Shown here piece after piece: positions 59,001-64,000 of a stretch of DNA of 64,000 nt. The translations under genes were made by a program, and so were the position numbers. This DNA comes from Atherinomorus stipes. Lineage: Eukaryota; Chordata; Actinopteri; Atheriniformes; Atherinidae. The notes beneath the pieces are model-generated. The model ran no database searches and had not been told where the DNA came from. It was given only the letters and a program-made list of their open reading frames with translations. Where the stretch lies: the NCBI GenBank assembly GCA_023101725.1, contig JALJCO010012606.1, positions 434,001 to 498,000 of the forward strand, written 5' to 3'. Within the stretch, counting starts at the first letter, position 1. Each line of letters opens with the position of its first letter.

Positions 59001-60142
59001 TGTTGGAGAGAACCAGTGTAAAGGGAGAGCGGTCTAGTGGGGCTGTGAAGCTCTGATGAAGGCTGAAATGTGTTGGCAGCTGTTTTCCTGATTTTCACGC
59101 TAGACTTTATGCTTTTTTTCCTTATCCATGACAAGAGAGGGGTTTGTTTTGGAGAGAGCCCAGTCTGAACTGACTGAACACTTTCAGGCTTCTTCTCTGC
59201 AGAGTTCAGCTTGATAGATCAAAAAGGAAAACACCCTACAGATGTTAAACTCGCAAAACTATCCAGTCATGACTTATTTTTGGCTGTCTAGGTATTGCAA
59301 GTCTGTTTTTTTTTTAGCTGTTGACTATATGTGGTTTAAAGTCAGCCAATTGTAATGAAGTTAGTTAAAATCGGTGGTATAAAGAGCCTATTATTTCAGC
59401 AGACTGTATTTTTGGCTTTGTTTGATCATCAGTATCCTTCATTAAACAGCTCTCTCAACTGCTTGATGTATTGTCATTAATTTAATCAGGAAATTAACTT
59501 TGATTACGAGCTTAAATCAAGTGTTTCTCTTTGTACCAGCACTCTTCAATCAATATTCATACTAAATTATTGCAATGTGTGAATCCTAAATTAAAACACA
59601 TTGAAGTATGTTATTAAAGACATCTTAATCAAAATCTATTTTGCCAATTAGAAAACAAGACGATGGCAAAGATGAGCTAAATTCTGTGCAGTTAGCTTCA
59701 GCAACACTTTTTTTCTTCTGTCATATTCTGATATAGCTGCTGTAGCTCATTTCACTAAGTGTTAAAAAAGAAGTTTTTTTTTTTTATTAAAATGGACCTG
59801 ACAGTAATTTCCACTCAGTTCTTGAAATTGGGTTCATCTAAATGAGCTTTCCACCCATCAATAAGATTGTTGATATTTTTGAATAAGAAACGATTTATTC
59901 TCCATTTCTGTCAAATTAGAAGGATGTTGAGCCAGGGCATTGTGATTGGCTGAGTTGTTGAGTGAGCAGACAGAAGGGTATGGTCATGCAAACCAGCGTC
60001 ATTGCTGTATTATTTGTTACAACCGCAGCTCACGAACAAATGGAATATGACGGTATTCATACGCAGTGTTTCACCAGCCCCCCCCTGAAGGTCAAGTTCA
60101 CTTCATCACGTACTCCTGGGAGGTGTCAGGAGACTGAGTTTA
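56083..60142. other. No gene recognised
   Basis: Long AT-rich unique stretch. Open frames are short, overlap on both strands and match no protein I know. The reverse frame 56574-56849 and the forward frames 56514-56889 are antisense to each other. Confidence 0.4.
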
Positions 60143-60145
60143 TTA

Positions 60146-60750
60146 GGGCACGGTCTCGTGGGTTTCTTCAAACGAACTAGATTTGGACAATCTGGATTCT
60201 TGCAGCGGGGGTCCGACAACTCTGCACAGTCTCGTGGTTGTTTTCTGAAATATTTTGAGGACGAAACCGTCGTCATCACGCCGTGACGCAAATAGAAAGA
60301 GACGGCAAAACTCCAGTCCAGCTGGTGGCGTCACCACCTGTTAAAGTGCAACGTCTGTCACTAACAGACAATCTATGCACGTTCATGCGTCGAGCATGCT
60401 GACTGAAAGAGAGCCAGGATGAGAAACGTGTCCTGCGTGTCTCATTACTCGGTGTGCATGAGGGATGTCTGCTTCGGGAGAAACGTCAGCAGGGAGCTCC
60501 AGCGAGAGACAAACAACGGCTGCCAGAGATCCAACACCACCCCTTTTTTCCCTCTCTTCCCCCCTGCCCCCCCTTTGCGTCAAACATTCTGGACTTTCCA
60601 ATCGTGTAGACGGCCTCTTCCATCCGTTCCGCTCTGACAGCTGTTCCGGACTTTTGGCGCCGTCACATGGCGCAAAAAATACGGATCTCATCCCTTTTCT
60701 GGACTTGAGAACGTTTTACTCATGACAAAAGTGTCCATGTGACCCCACCC
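60146..60750. mobile_element. MITE (GGGCACGGTCTC family), copy 2, possibly Harbinger-like
   Basis: The left end GGGCACGGTCTCGTGG and the right end CCATGTGACCCCACCC are imperfect inverses. TTA flanks both ends (60143-60145 and 60751-60753). It aligns along its length with 27499-28171. It has no coding capacity; frames on both strands at 60143-60725 are by-products. Confidence 0.82.
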
Positions 60751-60961
60751 TTAATGAAGGCGGACCATTAAGAGTTGGTGTGTTTATTTTAACAGTTTAG
60801 TCCGATGAACTCAGAGGGCCAGTGACAATAGAATAAAAAAAGGATAAAGTTTTAGTTTGTTTTTTACAGATGTTCAAGACTGATGCTGGTATTTTTTGCG
60901 AGAAGGTGATTCTCAGAAGAGTGCATAGAAATGTGAAGAACCAGGTATGGAATACCAGGTA

Positions 60962-61285
60962 TATGGCTCAGGTGGTAGAGCAGGTCGGCCAATGGTCGGA
61001 AGGATTGGCGGTTCGAGTCCTTGGGCAAGACACTTAACCCTCCTTGCCTCCAGTAAGAGCCTTGCTGGTGTATGAATGTGTGTGAATGTTCTGGTGGTGG
61101 GTGGAGGGGTCATAGGTGCAAAATGGCTGCCATGCTTCCATCAGTCTGCCTCAAGGCAGCTGTGGCTACATACAGTACGTAGCTTACCATCACCAAGTAT
61201 GAATGAGGAGTGAAAGAATGATGGACCTACTGCGAGTGCTTTGAGTGCCCTGCAAGAAAAAGCGCAATACAAATCTAATCTGTTA
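60962..61285 (+). mobile_element. tRNA-derived SINE
   Basis: The head has an A-box (TGGCTCAGGTGGTAGAGCAG from 60964) and a B-box (GGTTCGAGTCC at 61010-61020), i.e. an internal RNA polymerase III promoter. GGGCAAGACACTTAACCC follows, typical of fish V-SINE-like bodies. The 3' end AAGCGCAATACAAATCTAAT resembles L2-type LINE tails, which would supply the reverse transcriptase. A TTATT-rich stretch follows. It is not a functional tRNA gene. Confidence 0.85.
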
Positions 61286-62940
<1,655 letters not shown>

Positions 62941-63760
62941 TACTTGGGAAAGAAAATGGGGGAAATTGAGAGAAAATAGGGGGGGGAATTTGGGTTGGGG
63001 GGGAAAAAAAATAAAAGGAAAAAAGAGGAAGAAGGAGGAAATAGGGAGGAGGGCCCGCGGAGAAAGAGGGAAGAGGAAAAGGAAAGAAATAAAAATAAAG
63101 AGGGAAGAGAGATAAATAAAGAGGAAAAAAAAAAAAGAAAAAAGATAAAAAAGAAGGGAAAGGAAAAAAAGAAAAAAGAAAAAGGAGAAAAGCATAAAAA
63201 AAGAGTAACTCTTGAAAAAAACTAAAATAATAAATGAAGGAGATAAAGAAAGGGGAGATGATGGAAAAGGAAAGAAAAAGGCAAAGGAAAAAAACAGGGA
63301 GTGTTTATGGGAGAATCTATAATAAAAAAAAAAAAAAAAAAAACGGAAATAAGAGGAAAGGGGGGGTGAGGGGGAAAAGGAGAGGAAGGGGAAAGGAAGG
63401 AGGGAGGGGACTGAAAAGACAGGCGGGGGCTCAGGAGAGCCAGGGCGGAGCAAAAAAAGAAAATAACCAATGAAAAAAAGAGAAAAAAAAAATAGTAATC
63501 CACAGAGTAATATGGGGTGGGGGAAAGAGTAGGGGGGGAGGGGGCGAATACAGGGGGGCAGAGCGCGAGGAGGGAAAGGGGAGGAGTTAAGGAAAAAAAG
63601 AGGGAGGAAAATAAAAAAAAAATAAATAGAAAAGTAAAAAAAAATTATTAAGGGAGATACAGGATATGAGAATAAGGTGTTAGAGAGTAAAAAATTTAAT
63701 TAAAAAAAAATGGAGTGATAAAAAAAAGAAAAGATCCGAGAAGAGGAAAAGTGAGCATCG
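62941..63760. repeat. Long polypurine (polypyrimidine on the other strand) tract
   Basis: For about 0.8 kb the plus strand is almost only A and G, with few T and very few C. It mixes GGGGGG, GGAAA, GAAAAA and A20 runs without a fixed unit. Open frames on either strand (for example the reverse frame 62911-63453, full of Phe, Ser, Pro and Leu) follow from the composition only. Confidence 0.9.
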
Positions 63761-64000
63761 GCCGGGCAAGATCTAACCATGGTGTAAGGTGCAAATAAAA
63801 AATTAGGTCGATTCATGAATTTACAATGGAGAAATGATAGTTAACAATTTGATATTCCGAAAATGGAATACAAGCGGAGAAATAGGGATGCAAATGAGCG
63901 CAATTCCCTTCGCACAACCATTGTACATGGAAAGGCCAAGGGCCCCCTAGTGTGTAGTGGAGGGTTACCTGCCTTCCAATGGACAGATAGAAACCCCACG
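63761..64000. other. No gene recognised
   Basis: Mixed sequence at the window end. It differs in character from the neighbouring purine tract and may come from beyond an assembly gap or error. Confidence 0.35.

Noticed and set aside
60962..61034. Possible tRNA gene
   Set aside because: A and B boxes are present, but the sequence does not complete a cloverleaf and runs on into a SINE body.

Overview
This 64 kb window looks like intergenic or intronic DNA from a teleost fish genome. The base composition is AT-rich and eukaryotic. There are no operons and no long conserved open frames. The transposon content is fish-like: Tc1 with IR/DR ends, many short hAT elements with 8-bp target duplications, TTAA-flanked foldback MITEs, L2/CR1-like LINE pieces and a tRNA-derived SINE. 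I could not recognise a single host protein with confidence. Most open frames are chance products of palindromic transposons, homopurine tracts or microsatellites.

Layout. 1-5 kb: a hAT element with a second hAT element inside it, a TTAA foldback MITE, and a LINE/SINE tail. 5-12 kb: mostly unique sequence with old MITE fragments. 12.6-12.96 kb: the best candidate for a host exon, an acceptor-like site followed by a 70-codon open frame, a stop and a polyadenylation signal; the product is not recognised. 13-18 kb: denser sequence that may be regulatory or untranslated, then a LINE 3' end. 18.3-18.9 kb: a hAT element. 20.0-23.3 kb: a nest in which one foldback element was hit by an internally deleted Tc1 and by a hAT element, and the hAT carries a solo LTR. 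27.3-28.8 kb: an L2/CR1-like reverse transcriptase relic split by a MITE. 29.3-36.3 kb: a run of seven further DNA elements, some almost touching. 38.5-40.0 kb: a TIR element inside a dispersed repeat, then a foldback within a foldback. 43.6-47.7 kb: a SINE fragment, a TTAA MITE and a hAT element with another element inside it. 50.1 kb: a TA-flanked MITE. 55.0-56.1 kb: a THAP zinc-finger relic between inverted repeats. 60.1-61.3 kb: a second copy of the MITE that split the LINE, then a SINE. 62.35-62.45 kb: an (AT)n tract. 62.94-63.76 kb: an extreme purine-only strand.

The elements relate to each other mainly through insertion order, which can be read from their target duplications. I found no convincing new functional system. 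The most unusual items are the 20-23 kb nest, the THAP relic, the foldback within a foldback, the hairpin at the LINE/MITE junction, and the roughly 0.8 kb polypurine block, which may be an assembly problem.
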